64,000 nucleotides of DNA from Rhodococcus triatomae (GTDB lineage Bacteria > Actinomycetota > Actinomycetes > Mycobacteriales > Mycobacteriaceae): contig NZ_CP048814.1 in the NCBI RefSeq assembly GCF_014217785.1, forward strand, positions 2,418,001 to 2,482,000, in the 5' to 3' direction. The notes beneath the pieces were generated by a model that was not told the origin of the DNA, searched no databases, and saw nothing but the letters and a program-made list of their open reading frames with translations. Below, in pieces: positions 1 through 8,347 of this stretch. A program made the translations under genes and the position numbers. Each line of letters opens with the position of its first letter. Positions within the stretch are counted from its first letter, which is position 1.

Positions 1-2
1 CC

Positions 3-1073
3 GCGGTAGCGGAAGCGTTCGATGCGGGGCGGATCGCGTTCGAGCATGCGTTGCTGATCGTCCGGTTCTGCACGAAACCCCCGAAGGGCATGCCCGCCGA
101 GGCACTGCCCGGGTGTGTGGCGGCGTTGCTGGCGGCGGCGGACGGGCCGTTGGCGCGTACCGACGGAGTACGGACGGTGATTGCGAAGTTGGAGGCGATC
201 TTCGAAACCGACGACCAGCCCGCCAGTGAGGACACCGACCGTAACGAGCTGTATGTGTCGAAGACGTTGAATGGTCGGGTATCGATTCGTGGTGACGTGG
301 ACGCGGTGACCGGGGAGATGCTGCTGACCGCCCTGTCGAAATTCTCGGCCCCACAGCCCGCATCTGAGGGAACGCCGGATGCTCGTCCGCCACGGCAGCG
401 CCGCGCGGACGGACTCACCCAGTTGTTGTCGATGCTGCTCGCGTTCGGCGAGTTGGGGGTCGAGGGTGGGGAACGTCCGCATCTGTCGGTGCACGTGCAT
501 GCGCGGGATCTGGGCCAGGACCGGCGCGAGGAGTATGCCCGCAGAACACGGCCGGCCGACAACACAGACACACACCCCGCCGATCTTGCCGAGGTGCGGG
601 GTATCGCGTGGTCGCCGTGGATGGGGCCACTGACCATCAACACCGCACGCCTCCTCGGCTGTGACGCGAACGTCACCGCGATCGTGCTCGATGAGCACGG
701 TGCCCCGTTGAGTGTGGGACGCACCCACCGCACTGTCACCCGGGCCCAACGCACAGCGCTCGCCGCCCGGGACGGTGGCTGCGCCTTCCCGGGCTGCGGA
801 GCTACCGCCGCCTGGTGCGAGGGCCACCACATCAGGCATTGGGCGGACGGCGGACCCACCGACCTCGACAACCTCGTGTTGCTCTGCGGCACCCACCACC
901 GACTACTCCACACCACGGACTGGGAAGTGACGATCGGCAAGACCAGGCACCCGGTGTTCACCCCACCGACGAGCGTCGACCCGGCACGAAAACCGATACC
1001 GTCACAGGGCATGGGCTGTGGGAGTCGGCGACGTAGCTGCATCGGCCACCGGGTGCGAGCGACCGCGGTGTAG
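3..1073 (+). CDS. HNH endonuclease-like DUF222 (13E12 repeat) protein, 5' end outside the window
   Basis: The frame is open back to base 3, so the start lies left of the window and only the C-terminal part is here. The last third carries an HNH motif: a CAFPGCG zinc-knuckle start, then EGHHIRHWADGG, DNLVLLCGTHH and a closing TDW-type segment. The upstream part resembles DUF222. These proteins occur in many divergent copies in Rhodococcus and mycobacteria and are thought to be DNA nicking or homing-type nucleases, but the role of most is unknown. The ATG/TTG codons near base 51 are internal. A gap of about 240 bp with no gene follows. Confidence 0.85.
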   Translation, partial: AVAEAFDAGRIAFEHALLIVRFCTKPPKGMPAEALPGCVAALLAAADGPLARTDGVRTVIAKLEAIFETDDQPASEDTDRNELYVSKTLNGRVSIRGDVDAVTGEMLLTALSKFSAPQPASEGTPDARPPRQRRADGLTQLLSMLLAFGELGVEGGERPHLSVHVHARDLGQDRREEYARRTRPADNTDTHPADLAEVRGIAWSPWMGPLTINTARLLGCDANVTAIVLDEHGAPLSVGRTHRTVTRAQRTALAARDGGCAFPGCGATAAWCEGHHIRHWADGGPTDLDNLVLLCGTHHRLLHTTDWEVTIGKTRHPVFTPPTSVDPARKPIPSQGMGCGSRRRSCIGHRVRATAV

Positions 1074-1311
1074 GTGCTCGCCAGGCGTCTTGACCTGCGA
1101 CGGCGTCCGATCGTGGGCGCTGCTCTGTGCGCTGCTCACGGCTCGCCGTGGTGACAGATCATCACGGGCATGCGGCCGCCCCTGGATTTATCTGCGACTA
1201 CCGGTTACATTCAATGCAGAGACCGTCATCACAGAGGTGGCGGGGAGTTGCAGCCGGAGAAGTCGACGCGGGATGGCCGGCACCCGCCACGATGACACAC
1301 GGGAGATCGCG

Positions 1312-2301
1312 ATGACACTGTCCATGAGCGCCCGCAACGACGCAGGGCAGGACACGTACGAAGACAAGCTCCATGCGTTGTCCGAGGCGTCGGTGCACAA
1401 GCACTTCGATCCCTACGTCGACATCGACTGGGACTCGCCCGAGTTCGCCGTGACTCCGGGAGACCGTCGGTGGATTCTCAATGCCGAGGACGATCCGCTC
1501 GGTGCCCACCCGTGGTACCAGGCCCAGACCGAAGAGCGTCAGATCGAGATCGGGATGTGGCGCCAGGCCAACGTCGCGAAGGTCGGCCTGCAGTTCGAGA
1601 ACATCCTGATCCGCGGGATGATGCTGTACATCTTCTACTTGCCTAACGGCGACCCGGAGTACCGCTACTGCACCCACGAGTGCGTGGAAGAGTGCAACCA
1701 CACCCTGATGTTCCAGGAGATGGTCAACCGGATCGGCGCGGATGCGCCCGGTATGGGTCCGATCATGCGTCGGCTCGCGGCCTTCATCCCGCTCGCAGCC
1801 GGGCCCCTGCCCGAGCTGTTCTTCGTCGGTGTCCTCGCCGGTGAGGAGCCGATCGACCACATCCAGAAGTCGTTTCTGCGGGGCAACAGCGACCTGCACC
1901 CCATCATGAAGAGCGTGATGGCCATTCACGTCGCCGAGGAAGCTCGCCACATTTCCTTCGCGCACCAGTACCTGCGCCGCCGCGTGCCGAAGATGAGCAG
2001 GTTGGGACGTTTCGCGCTCTCGCTCGCCACCCCCATCACCATGCGCGTGCTCTGCGATCAGATCGTGATTCCGCCGCGGTCGTTCTGGAAGCACTTCGAC
2101 ATTCCGAAGCAGGTCCGCAAGGACCTCTTCTGGGAGAAGAAGGAAGCGCGGAAGGCGCTGCGCAACTACTTCGGCGACGTGCGCATGCTCGCGCACGAGG
2201 CCGGACTGATGAACCGCGCATCGCGGCTCGTGTGGAAGGCCTGCAAGATCGACGGCGACGCCTCGCGTTTCCGCAGCGAGCCCATCCGCCGCGTCGCCTG
2301 A
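1312..2301 (+). CDS. AurF-family diiron oxygenase-like protein (Rv0885-type)
   Basis: A 329-residue protein. The start is the ATG at 1312, preceded by GGGAGA; the reading frame stays open upstream but that stretch does not look coding. Diiron-ligand motifs are visible: ECVEECNH near residue 120, AGEEPIDH near 180 and HVAEEARH near 205, the E...ExxH pattern of the AurF/p-aminobenzoate N-oxygenase family. Members oxidise amines or other substrates with O2 and need an electron donor. The next gene, 44 bp downstream, is an fprB-type ferredoxin/NADPH reductase, the same pairing as Rv0885-Rv0886 in M. tuberculosis, so the two probably form one redox system. The substrate is not known. Confidence 0.85.
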   Translation: MTLSMSARNDAGQDTYEDKLHALSEASVHKHFDPYVDIDWDSPEFAVTPGDRRWILNAEDDPLGAHPWYQAQTEERQIEIGMWRQANVAKVGLQFENILIRGMMLYIFYLPNGDPEYRYCTHECVEECNHTLMFQEMVNRIGADAPGMGPIMRRLAAFIPLAAGPLPELFFVGVLAGEEPIDHIQKSFLRGNSDLHPIMKSVMAIHVAEEARHISFAHQYLRRRVPKMSRLGRFALSLATPITMRVLCDQIVIPPRSFWKHFDIPKQVRKDLFWEKKEARKALRNYFGDVRMLAHEAGLMNRASRLVWKACKIDGDASRFRSEPIRRVA

Positions 2302-2345
2302 CCGGCCCGCGCTGCCGACAGACCCTAGGACGGGATCCACCTCTC

Positions 2346-4103
2346 ATGCCCCACGTCGTCACCCAGTCGTGTTGTAGCGACGCCTCGTGTGTCTACGCAT
2401 GCCCGGTCAACTGCATCCACCCGACTCCGGACGAGCCCGACTTCCTGACGGCGGAGATGCTGCACATCGACCCGGCGGCCTGCGTCGACTGCGGTGCCTG
2501 TGTGTCCGCGTGCCCGGTGGATGCGATCGTCCCGCAGAAGAAGCTGACCGAATCGCAGCAGGTGTTCCTGTCGATCAACGCAGACTTCTACAAGGATCAG
2601 GACGCCGGACGGGCCCGCATCGGCGGGACGGAGACCCGTCCGGCGCTGGCCAAGGTGACAGCAGCAGCGGAGGTCAGCCGAGACCGCGAGCCACTGCGCG
2701 TGGCGATCATCGGTTCCGGCCCTGCCGCGATGTATGCCGCAGACGAACTGCTGACCCAGCCGGGCGTGGCGGTCAACGTCTTCGATCGACTGCCCGTCCC
2801 GCACGGCCTGGTGCGTGCCGGTGTCGCGCCCGACCATCAGAAGACCAAGCAGGTCAGTCGCCTGTACGAGACCATCGCGACCCAGCCGGGCTTCGAGTAC
2901 TACCTCAACGTCGAGATCGGGAAGCATCTCACCCACGACGAGTTGCTCGCCCATCACCATGCCGTGATCTACGCGGTCGGAGCATCGAGCGACCGCAAGC
3001 TCGGCATCGACGGCGAGGATCTGCCGGGTAGTACGTCCGCGACCAACTTCGTCGCCTGGTACAACGGGCATCCCGACCACGCGGACGACGCCTTCGACCT
3101 CTCGCACCGGCGAGCGGTGATCATCGGCAACGGCAACGTCGCCCTCGACGTCGCCCGTGTCCTCACCGCGGATCCGGAACGTCTCGCCGAGACCGACATC
3201 TCGGTGAATGCGCTCGCCGCGTTGCGGGCCAGCAAGGTCGAGGAAGTTGTGATCGTCGCGCGTCGTGGGTTCGCGCAGTCCGCGTTCACCGTTCCTGAGT
3301 TCGCCGGCCTGCTCTCCGCCCCCGACGTCGAAGTCGTGATCGAGTCCGACGAAGCACAGCTGGATGCGCAGACCCGGCATCTGCTCGACAAGGGCGAACT
3401 CCCGCACGCCGTGGCTCAGAAGCTCGTGCAACTCGAGCAGATCCGCGAGCGGCCCGCCCCCGCCCCGGGCCGGAAGCGGATCGTTCTGCGCTACCTGCTG
3501 TCCCCCACGGCGATTCTCGGCGACAACCACGTCACGGGAATCGAGTTCGCTCGCAACGAGTTCGTCGTCGGCGACGACGGCGCCGTACGGGTGAAGGCCA
3601 CCGAGTCGACCGAGAAGGTCGACGCCGGGTTGGTGCTCACGTCGATCGGGTACCGGGGGGTCCCGATCGACGGGGTGCCCTTCGACGATGCCGTGGGCGT
3701 CATCCCGAACACCGACGGCCGCGTGCTCGACGCGCCGGGCGGTAGCACCCTCACCGGCGCGTACGTCACCGGGTGGATCAAGCGCGGACCGACGGGGTTC
3801 ATCGGCACCAACAAGTCCTGCGCCCAGCAGACGGTGGGCCAGTTGGTCGACGACTTCAACACCGGACGTCTCACCACCCCACGCGCAGACAATTCCGCAC
3901 TGGACCGACTGGTACGCGAGCGCCGGGCAGCGGTCATCGACCGGGCCGGATGGCGGTCCATCGACGAGGCGGAACGCCAGCGCGGAGCCCGAGCTCATCG
4001 GGTGCGCGAGAAGATCACCGACGAAGCGGAACTGGTGGCGCTCGCCGCGACGACGAACCAGGTGGAGTCTCGCCCGCGTTTTCGCCGCAAGCTGCGCAGC
4101 TGA
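2346..4103 (+). CDS. fprB: FprB-type ferredoxin/ferredoxin-NADP reductase
   Basis: A 585-residue two-part protein that should pass electrons from NADPH through FAD and iron-sulfur clusters. Residues 1 to about 60 form a bacterial-type ferredoxin with two cysteine sets (CCSDASCVYACP and CVDCGACVSACP). Residues about 115 to 560 are an adrenodoxin-reductase-like flavoprotein: GSGPAAMYAADEL binds FAD, GNGNVALDVARVL fits the NADP site, and GPTGFIGTNK is the conserved C-terminal motif. The ATG at 2346 begins exactly at the ferredoxin domain; the frame extends further upstream but only across the end of the diiron gene. It very likely serves the diiron oxygenase upstream. Confidence 0.92.
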   Translation: MPHVVTQSCCSDASCVYACPVNCIHPTPDEPDFLTAEMLHIDPAACVDCGACVSACPVDAIVPQKKLTESQQVFLSINADFYKDQDAGRARIGGTETRPALAKVTAAAEVSRDREPLRVAIIGSGPAAMYAADELLTQPGVAVNVFDRLPVPHGLVRAGVAPDHQKTKQVSRLYETIATQPGFEYYLNVEIGKHLTHDELLAHHHAVIYAVGASSDRKLGIDGEDLPGSTSATNFVAWYNGHPDHADDAFDLSHRRAVIIGNGNVALDVARVLTADPERLAETDISVNALAALRASKVEEVVIVARRGFAQSAFTVPEFAGLLSAPDVEVVIESDEAQLDAQTRHLLDKGELPHAVAQKLVQLEQIRERPAPAPGRKRIVLRYLLSPTAILGDNHVTGIEFARNEFVVGDDGAVRVKATESTEKVDAGLVLTSIGYRGVPIDGVPFDDAVGVIPNTDGRVLDAPGGSTLTGAYVTGWIKRGPTGFIGTNKSCAQQTVGQLVDDFNTGRLTTPRADNSALDRLVRERRAAVIDRAGWRSIDEAERQRGARAHRVREKITDEAELVALAATTNQVESRPRFRRKLRS

Positions 4104-4113
4104 GGACGATTCG

Positions 4114-4154
4114 CTGACGTCTCGCTCCCGGGGGGCTTCCGGGGCGGGCGTCAG
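4114..4154. terminator. possible hairpin between fprB and glpK
   Basis: CTGACG at 4114-4119 pairs with CGTCAG at 4149-4154, with a C/G-rich interior. It lies between two convergent genes and touches the glpK stop codon. There is no clear T run, so this is a weak terminator call. Confidence 0.3.
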
Positions 4155-5668
4155 ACGCGGTCCGCGGGGCCGCGCTCCCAGTCGTAGGTGAGAGCCACCG
4201 CGCCACGCCACCGGGTGTACTCGCGTTCGCGTTCCACCGGGTCGACGGCGGGGTCCCACTGCCCGGCTCGGTGCCAGTTGCTGCGCAGACCCTGCATGTC
4301 GGGCCAGAACCCGGCCGCCAGGCCGGCCGCATAGGCCGCACCGCGCGAGACGGACTCGGCGACGAGGGGCCGCACCACCGGAACGCCCAGCGCGTCCGAG
4401 ATCAGCTGCATCAGTAAGTTGTTCGACGTCATTCCGCCGTCCACGCGGAGCTGGGTCATCGGAAGGGCGGAGTCCGCGTTCATCGCGTCGACCACCTCGC
4501 GGGTCTGCCAGGCGGTCGCGTCCAACACGGCACGGGCGAGATGTCCTCGATCGATGAAGGACGTCAGCCCGGCGATCACTCCTCGAGCCTCCGCGCGCCA
4601 GCGCGGCGCGAACAACCCCGAGAACGCCGGCACGATGTAGCAGCCGCTGCTGTTCGGGACGGTGGCCGCCAAGGTCTCGATCTCCGGGGCGGAAGCGATG
4701 AGCCCCAACTGGTCTCGCAGCCACTGGACGAGAGACCCGGTCACCGCGATCGACCCCTCCAACGCGTAGTGGGCGGGTTCGTCGCCGATCCGGAACCCCA
4801 CGGTGGTGAGCAGCCCGTGCTCCGAGCGCACGGGGGTGACGCCCGTGTTCCTGAGCAGGAATCCGCCGGTGCCGTAGGTGCACTTGGTCTCTCCCTCGGA
4901 GAAGCACGTCTGGCCGAAGAGGGCCGCCTGCTGGTCGCCGAGCGCCGCGTACATGGGGATCCCCGGTGGATCCGCCACGGTGGCTCCGAAGAACTCTCCG
5001 TTGGAACGGATCTCGGGGAGCATCGCGCGGGGTATGTCGAAGAAGTCGAGCAGTTCGGTGTCCCAGTCCAGCGTGTCGAGGCTCATGAGCATGGTTCGGC
5101 CGGCATTCGTGACGTCCGTGACGTGCCGCCCCCCGTTCGGGCCGCCGGACAGATTCCAGACGAGCCAGCTCTCCATCGTTCCGAACAGGATCTCACCGCG
5201 TTCGGCCCGGGCGCGGAGGTCCGGGTGCTCGTCGAGCATCCAGCGCACGCGTGGAGCGGCGAAGTAGCTTGCGAGCGGAAGGCCGCAGATCCGTGAGATC
5301 CGCGCCGCTTCCGGTCGCGCGAGAAGCTCTTCCACGAGTGCTTCGGTCCGCGTGTCCTGCCAGACGATCGCATGCCCGACCGGTCTGCCGGTGGCCCGTT
5401 CCCACAGAACCGTGGTTTCCCGCTGATTGGCGATCCCCAGGGCTGCGATCTCGGACGGGGACAGGCCGGACCTGCGTAGGGCATGGGACATCGTCTTCCC
5501 GACGTTGCGCCAGATCTCCACGGCGTCGTGCTCGACCCAGCCCGACCGCGGAAACCGCTGCCGGTGCTCACGCTGTGACAGGGCGACCACGCGCCCCTGC
5601 CGGTCGAAGATCACGCACCGAGTGGACGTGGTGCCCTGATCGACGGACATGACGTAGCGGGTGGTCAC
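4151..5668 (-). CDS. glpK: Glycerol kinase (copy 1)
   Basis: A 505-residue FGGY-family kinase that phosphorylates glycerol to sn-glycerol 3-phosphate with ATP in the cytoplasm. Family motifs are present in order: [48 protein letters not shown] and a closing DGGMTSNN. The length is usual for GlpK. The start is a GTG whose bases overlap the TGA of the upstream iclR gene (GTGA), so kinase and regulator are translationally coupled. A second glycerol kinase lies on the other side of the regulator. No glycerol facilitator gene is seen nearby. Confidence 0.95.
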   Translation of the reverse strand: MTTRYVMSVDQGTTSTRCVIFDRQGRVVALSQREHRQRFPRSGWVEHDAVEIWRNVGKTMSHALRRSGLSPSEIAALGIANQRETTVLWERATGRPVGHAIVWQDTRTEALVEELLARPEAARISRICGLPLASYFAAPRVRWMLDEHPDLRARAERGEILFGTMESWLVWNLSGGPNGGRHVTDVTNAGRTMLMSLDTLDWDTELLDFFDIPRAMLPEIRSNGEFFGATVADPPGIPMYAALGDQQAALFGQTCFSEGETKCTYGTGGFLLRNTGVTPVRSEHGLLTTVGFRIGDEPAHYALEGSIAVTGSLVQWLRDQLGLIASAPEIETLAATVPNSSGCYIVPAFSGLFAPRWRAEARGVIAGLTSFIDRGHLARAVLDATAWQTREVVDAMNADSALPMTQLRVDGGMTSNNLLMQLISDALGVPVVRPLVAESVSRGAAYAAGLAAGFWPDMQGLRSNWHRAGQWDPAVDPVEREREYTRWRGAVALTYDWERGPADRV

Positions 5669-6438
5669 GGATCTCCTCCGAGTTCGTCCCCGACGGCGCG
5701 TGCGGCTTCCCGGACACGGTCGGTGAGCGCCGGGTCGGGGCCCTTTCCCGTGCTTCCCCTTCCGGCTGTCACGGCGTCGACCGTCCCCACGACGGCGATG
5801 GCACCGACGACCCGGCCACCACGATCTCGGATCGGTGCCGCGACGGAGGCGCGGTCGGCTCGGAACTCACCGGTGTCGGCCGCCCACCCGTGTGAGCGGA
5901 CCGCAGACAGGGCACTCGCGACCTCGCGGGTCGTGGTCACCGTCCGGGACGTGTAGGACACGAGATCGGTTCCGGTGCGCTGTTCTGCCAGGCCGGGAGT
6001 GAATGCCAGCAGGGCCTTACCGAGAGCTGTCGCGTGCAGCGGCAGGCGGACACCGAGTCGGAGCGTCTGCGCGGGATCACCGGGCCGGAACACGTGGTGC
6101 ACGACGACCGCGCTCTGATCGTGCAGGGTGGCCACGCGGGCGGACAGCCCGGTGCGCGAGACCAGTCCGTCGGCCCAGGTCATGGCGTGCGCGCGGAGGA
6201 CGTTGCCGTCCACTTCACGGGAGCGGGAGTCGGGCAGACGTGAGCCGAGGGCGTATCGGCCCGACTCGGACTGTTCGACGAATCCGACCAACATCAGGGT
6301 TCGCAGTAGGCCGTGTGCCGTGCCTTTCGCGAGACCGAGCGCTCCGGCGATCTCGCTGACGCCCACCCCGTACGGCGCGCGGGCCAGGACGGACAGGATC
6401 GCTGCGGCGCGTTCGATCGCTTGAATCGGCCCGGGCAC
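5665..6438 (-). CDS. IclR-family regulator of glycerol genes (GylR-like)
   Basis: A 257-residue IclR-type protein. Residues about 8-65 hold the winged helix-turn-helix (VSEIAGALGLAKGTAHGLLRTL) and residues about 80-250 the effector domain with the usual GKALLAF segment. It overlaps glpK copy 1 and is divergent from glpK copy 2-glpD, the arrangement of GylR/GlpR regulators that control glycerol use. An imperfect palindrome centred on CGACATTGTCG lies just upstream of its start and is a good operator candidate. The role is inferred from family and context. Confidence 0.88.
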   Translation of the reverse strand: MPGPIQAIERAAAILSVLARAPYGVGVSEIAGALGLAKGTAHGLLRTLMLVGFVEQSESGRYALGSRLPDSRSREVDGNVLRAHAMTWADGLVSRTGLSARVATLHDQSAVVVHHVFRPGDPAQTLRLGVRLPLHATALGKALLAFTPGLAEQRTGTDLVSYTSRTVTTTREVASALSAVRSHGWAADTGEFRADRASVAAPIRDRGGRVVGAIAVVGTVDAVTAGRGSTGKGPDPALTDRVREAARAVGDELGGDP

Positions 6439-6468
6439 GGGGCGAGCCTAGCAGGCACGACGTCAGAT

Positions 6469-6487
6469 CGTACGACATTGTCGAACG
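6469..6487. promoter_or_regulatory. Candidate IclR operator between iclR and glpK copy 2
   Basis: CGTACGACATTGTCGAACG is a 19-bp palindrome with one mismatched pair; its core CGACATTGTCG is perfect. It lies 31-49 bp upstream of the iclR start in the 190-bp divergent intergenic region, the right place for a site that controls both directions. Confidence 0.45.
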
Positions 6488-6629
6488 CACTTCATTGCCG
6501 AGCGGCCCGAGCGGTCCTAGCCTCCAGCCAACGAATTGTCCGGACCCGTCCGCGTCGTCGAACGGGGTGGCCCGGTTCGTCGACTCGCTCGAGTCGGCGG
6601 AGTGATCAGACAGCCGAGAGGGGGTCGCC

Positions 6630-8315
6630 GTGGAATCCGGCGCTGTCGTGGAGTCGGGCTCGGCTGTGGTGCTCGGCGGGGCCCCAGTGTCCGCAGTGTC
6701 TCCAGTGTCGGCGGCGTCCGCAGGGTCGGGAGCGACCCGTACGCACTCCGGCCGGCCGCTGGTCGGGGCTGTCGACCAGGGGACGACCAGCACCCGGTTC
6801 ATCGTCTTCGACCACGAGGGTGCCGAGGTGGCGCGCCACCAGATCGAGCACTCCCAGATCCTGCCGAAGCCGGGATGGGTCGAGCACGATCCGAGGGAGA
6901 TCTGGCACCGGACGTGCGAGGTCATCGCGGCCGCGAGAGATCTGCCGCACTGGTCGGTGGACGATCTGGTGGCGCTGGGCGTGACGAACCAGCGGGAGAC
7001 CACCGTGGTCTGGAACCGTCGCACCGGGCAGCCGCTGTACAACGCGATCGTGTGGCAGGACACCCGCACCCAGGCGATGATCTCCGCGCTCGGGGACGAC
7101 GATGTCGACCTCATTCGCCGACGTACCGGACTACCGCCCGCCCCGTACTTCTCCGCGGCCAAGGTGCGCTGGATCCTCGATCACGTCGACGGCGCCCGTG
7201 CCGCCGCGGAGAGCGGTGAGGCGCTGTTCGGGACCGTCGACTCCTGGCTGATCTGGAATCTCTCGGGCGGTCCGGACGGCGGTCGGCACGTCACCGACGT
7301 CACCAACGCCAGCCGCACCATGCTCATGGACCTGGACCGTCTCGACTGGGACGACGATCTGCTCGCGCTGTTCGGCATTCCACGCCGGATGCTGCCGCGG
7401 ATCCTGTCGTCCTCCGATCCGGTGGACTTCGGGCTCACCGCGGCCGGCGGACCGTTCGGGCAGCGGGTCCCGATCGGTGCCGCCGTGGGAGATCAGCAGG
7501 CCGCCATGATCGGCCAGGTGTGCTTCGCCCCCGGCGAAGCCAAGAACACCTACGGCACAGGGAATTTCCTTCTCCTCAACACCGGCGAATCCATCGTGCG
7601 CTCGAACCACGGGCTTCTCACCACCGTCTGCTATCGGTTCGGGGACCGCCCGGCGGTCTACGCACTCGAGGGCTCGATCGCGGTGACCGGCTCCGCGGTG
7701 CAGTGGCTGCGCGATCAACTCGGCATCATCGTCGACGCGGCACACAGTGAGGTGCTCGCGTCGAAGGTGGACGACAACGGCGGCGTGTACTTCGTCCCCG
7801 CCTTCTCGGGGCTCTTCGCCCCGCATTGGCGCCCGGATGCCCGCGGTGCGATCGTCGGGCTGACCCGCTTCAACAGCAGCGGTCACATCGCCAGGGCGAC
7901 ACTGGAAGCGATCTGTCACCAGAGCCGCGACGTGGTCGAGGCGATGACACAGGACTCCGGCGTACCGCTGGCGGTCCTTCGAGTGGACGGCGGTGTCACT
8001 GCCAACGAGCTCTGCATGCAGATTCAGGCCGATGTCCTCGGCGTGCCCGTGAGCCGCCCGGTCGTCGCCGAGACGTCGGCGCTCGGAGCAGCCTATGCGG
8101 CCGGTCTGGCGGTCGGATTCTGGTCGGGAACCGACGAACTGCGTGACCACTGGCACGAGGACCGTCGCTGGCACCCGCGGTGGGACGACCGGCGTCGGGA
8201 GCAAGGACGACGGGGTTGGGCCGATGCCGTCGGCCGCACCCTGGACAGCTTCGCCGCACAGTCGGTGGGGACAGGAGCCGTTCCGACGGCGGGAACAGAC
8301 GTGGCCGCCAGGTGA
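6630..8315 (+). CDS. glpK: Glycerol kinase (copy 2)
   Basis: A 561-residue glycerol kinase starting at a GTG preceded by GAGAGGGG. The first 45 residues are a low-complexity Ser/Val/Ala/Gly extension absent from copy 1. The kinase core follows with [47 protein letters not shown] and [10 protein letters not shown]-terminal tail of about 45 residues is also longer than usual. It is followed 32 bp later by glpD, so this copy forms the glycerol to dihydroxyacetone phosphate operon. The true start could lie inside the extension. Confidence 0.93.
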   Translation: MESGAVVESGSAVVLGGAPVSAVSPVSAASAGSGATRTHSGRPLVGAVDQGTTSTRFIVFDHEGAEVARHQIEHSQILPKPGWVEHDPREIWHRTCEVIAAARDLPHWSVDDLVALGVTNQRETTVVWNRRTGQPLYNAIVWQDTRTQAMISALGDDDVDLIRRRTGLPPAPYFSAAKVRWILDHVDGARAAAESGEALFGTVDSWLIWNLSGGPDGGRHVTDVTNASRTMLMDLDRLDWDDDLLALFGIPRRMLPRILSSSDPVDFGLTAAGGPFGQRVPIGAAVGDQQAAMIGQVCFAPGEAKNTYGTGNFLLLNTGESIVRSNHGLLTTVCYRFGDRPAVYALEGSIAVTGSAVQWLRDQLGIIVDAAHSEVLASKVDDNGGVYFVPAFSGLFAPHWRPDARGAIVGLTRFNSSGHIARATLEAICHQSRDVVEAMTQDSGVPLAVLRVDGGVTANELCMQIQADVLGVPVSRPVVAETSALGAAYAAGLAVGFWSGTDELRDHWHEDRRWHPRWDDRRREQGRRGWADAVGRTLDSFAAQSVGTGAVPTAGTDVAAR

Positions 8316-8347
8316 GGCGCACGTTCGATACGACGAAAGATGTAGCC

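Noticed and set aside
1198-2340. A 380-residue minus-strand frame opposite the diiron gene
   Set aside because: No start context, no motif, and the plus-strand protein has iron ligands and a partner gene.
2325-4907. An 860-residue minus-strand frame opposite fprB and glpK
   Set aside because: It lies wholly on the opposite strand of fprB and runs into glpK in another frame; the protein is Arg/Gly/Asp-rich with no domains, typical of a high-GC shadow frame.
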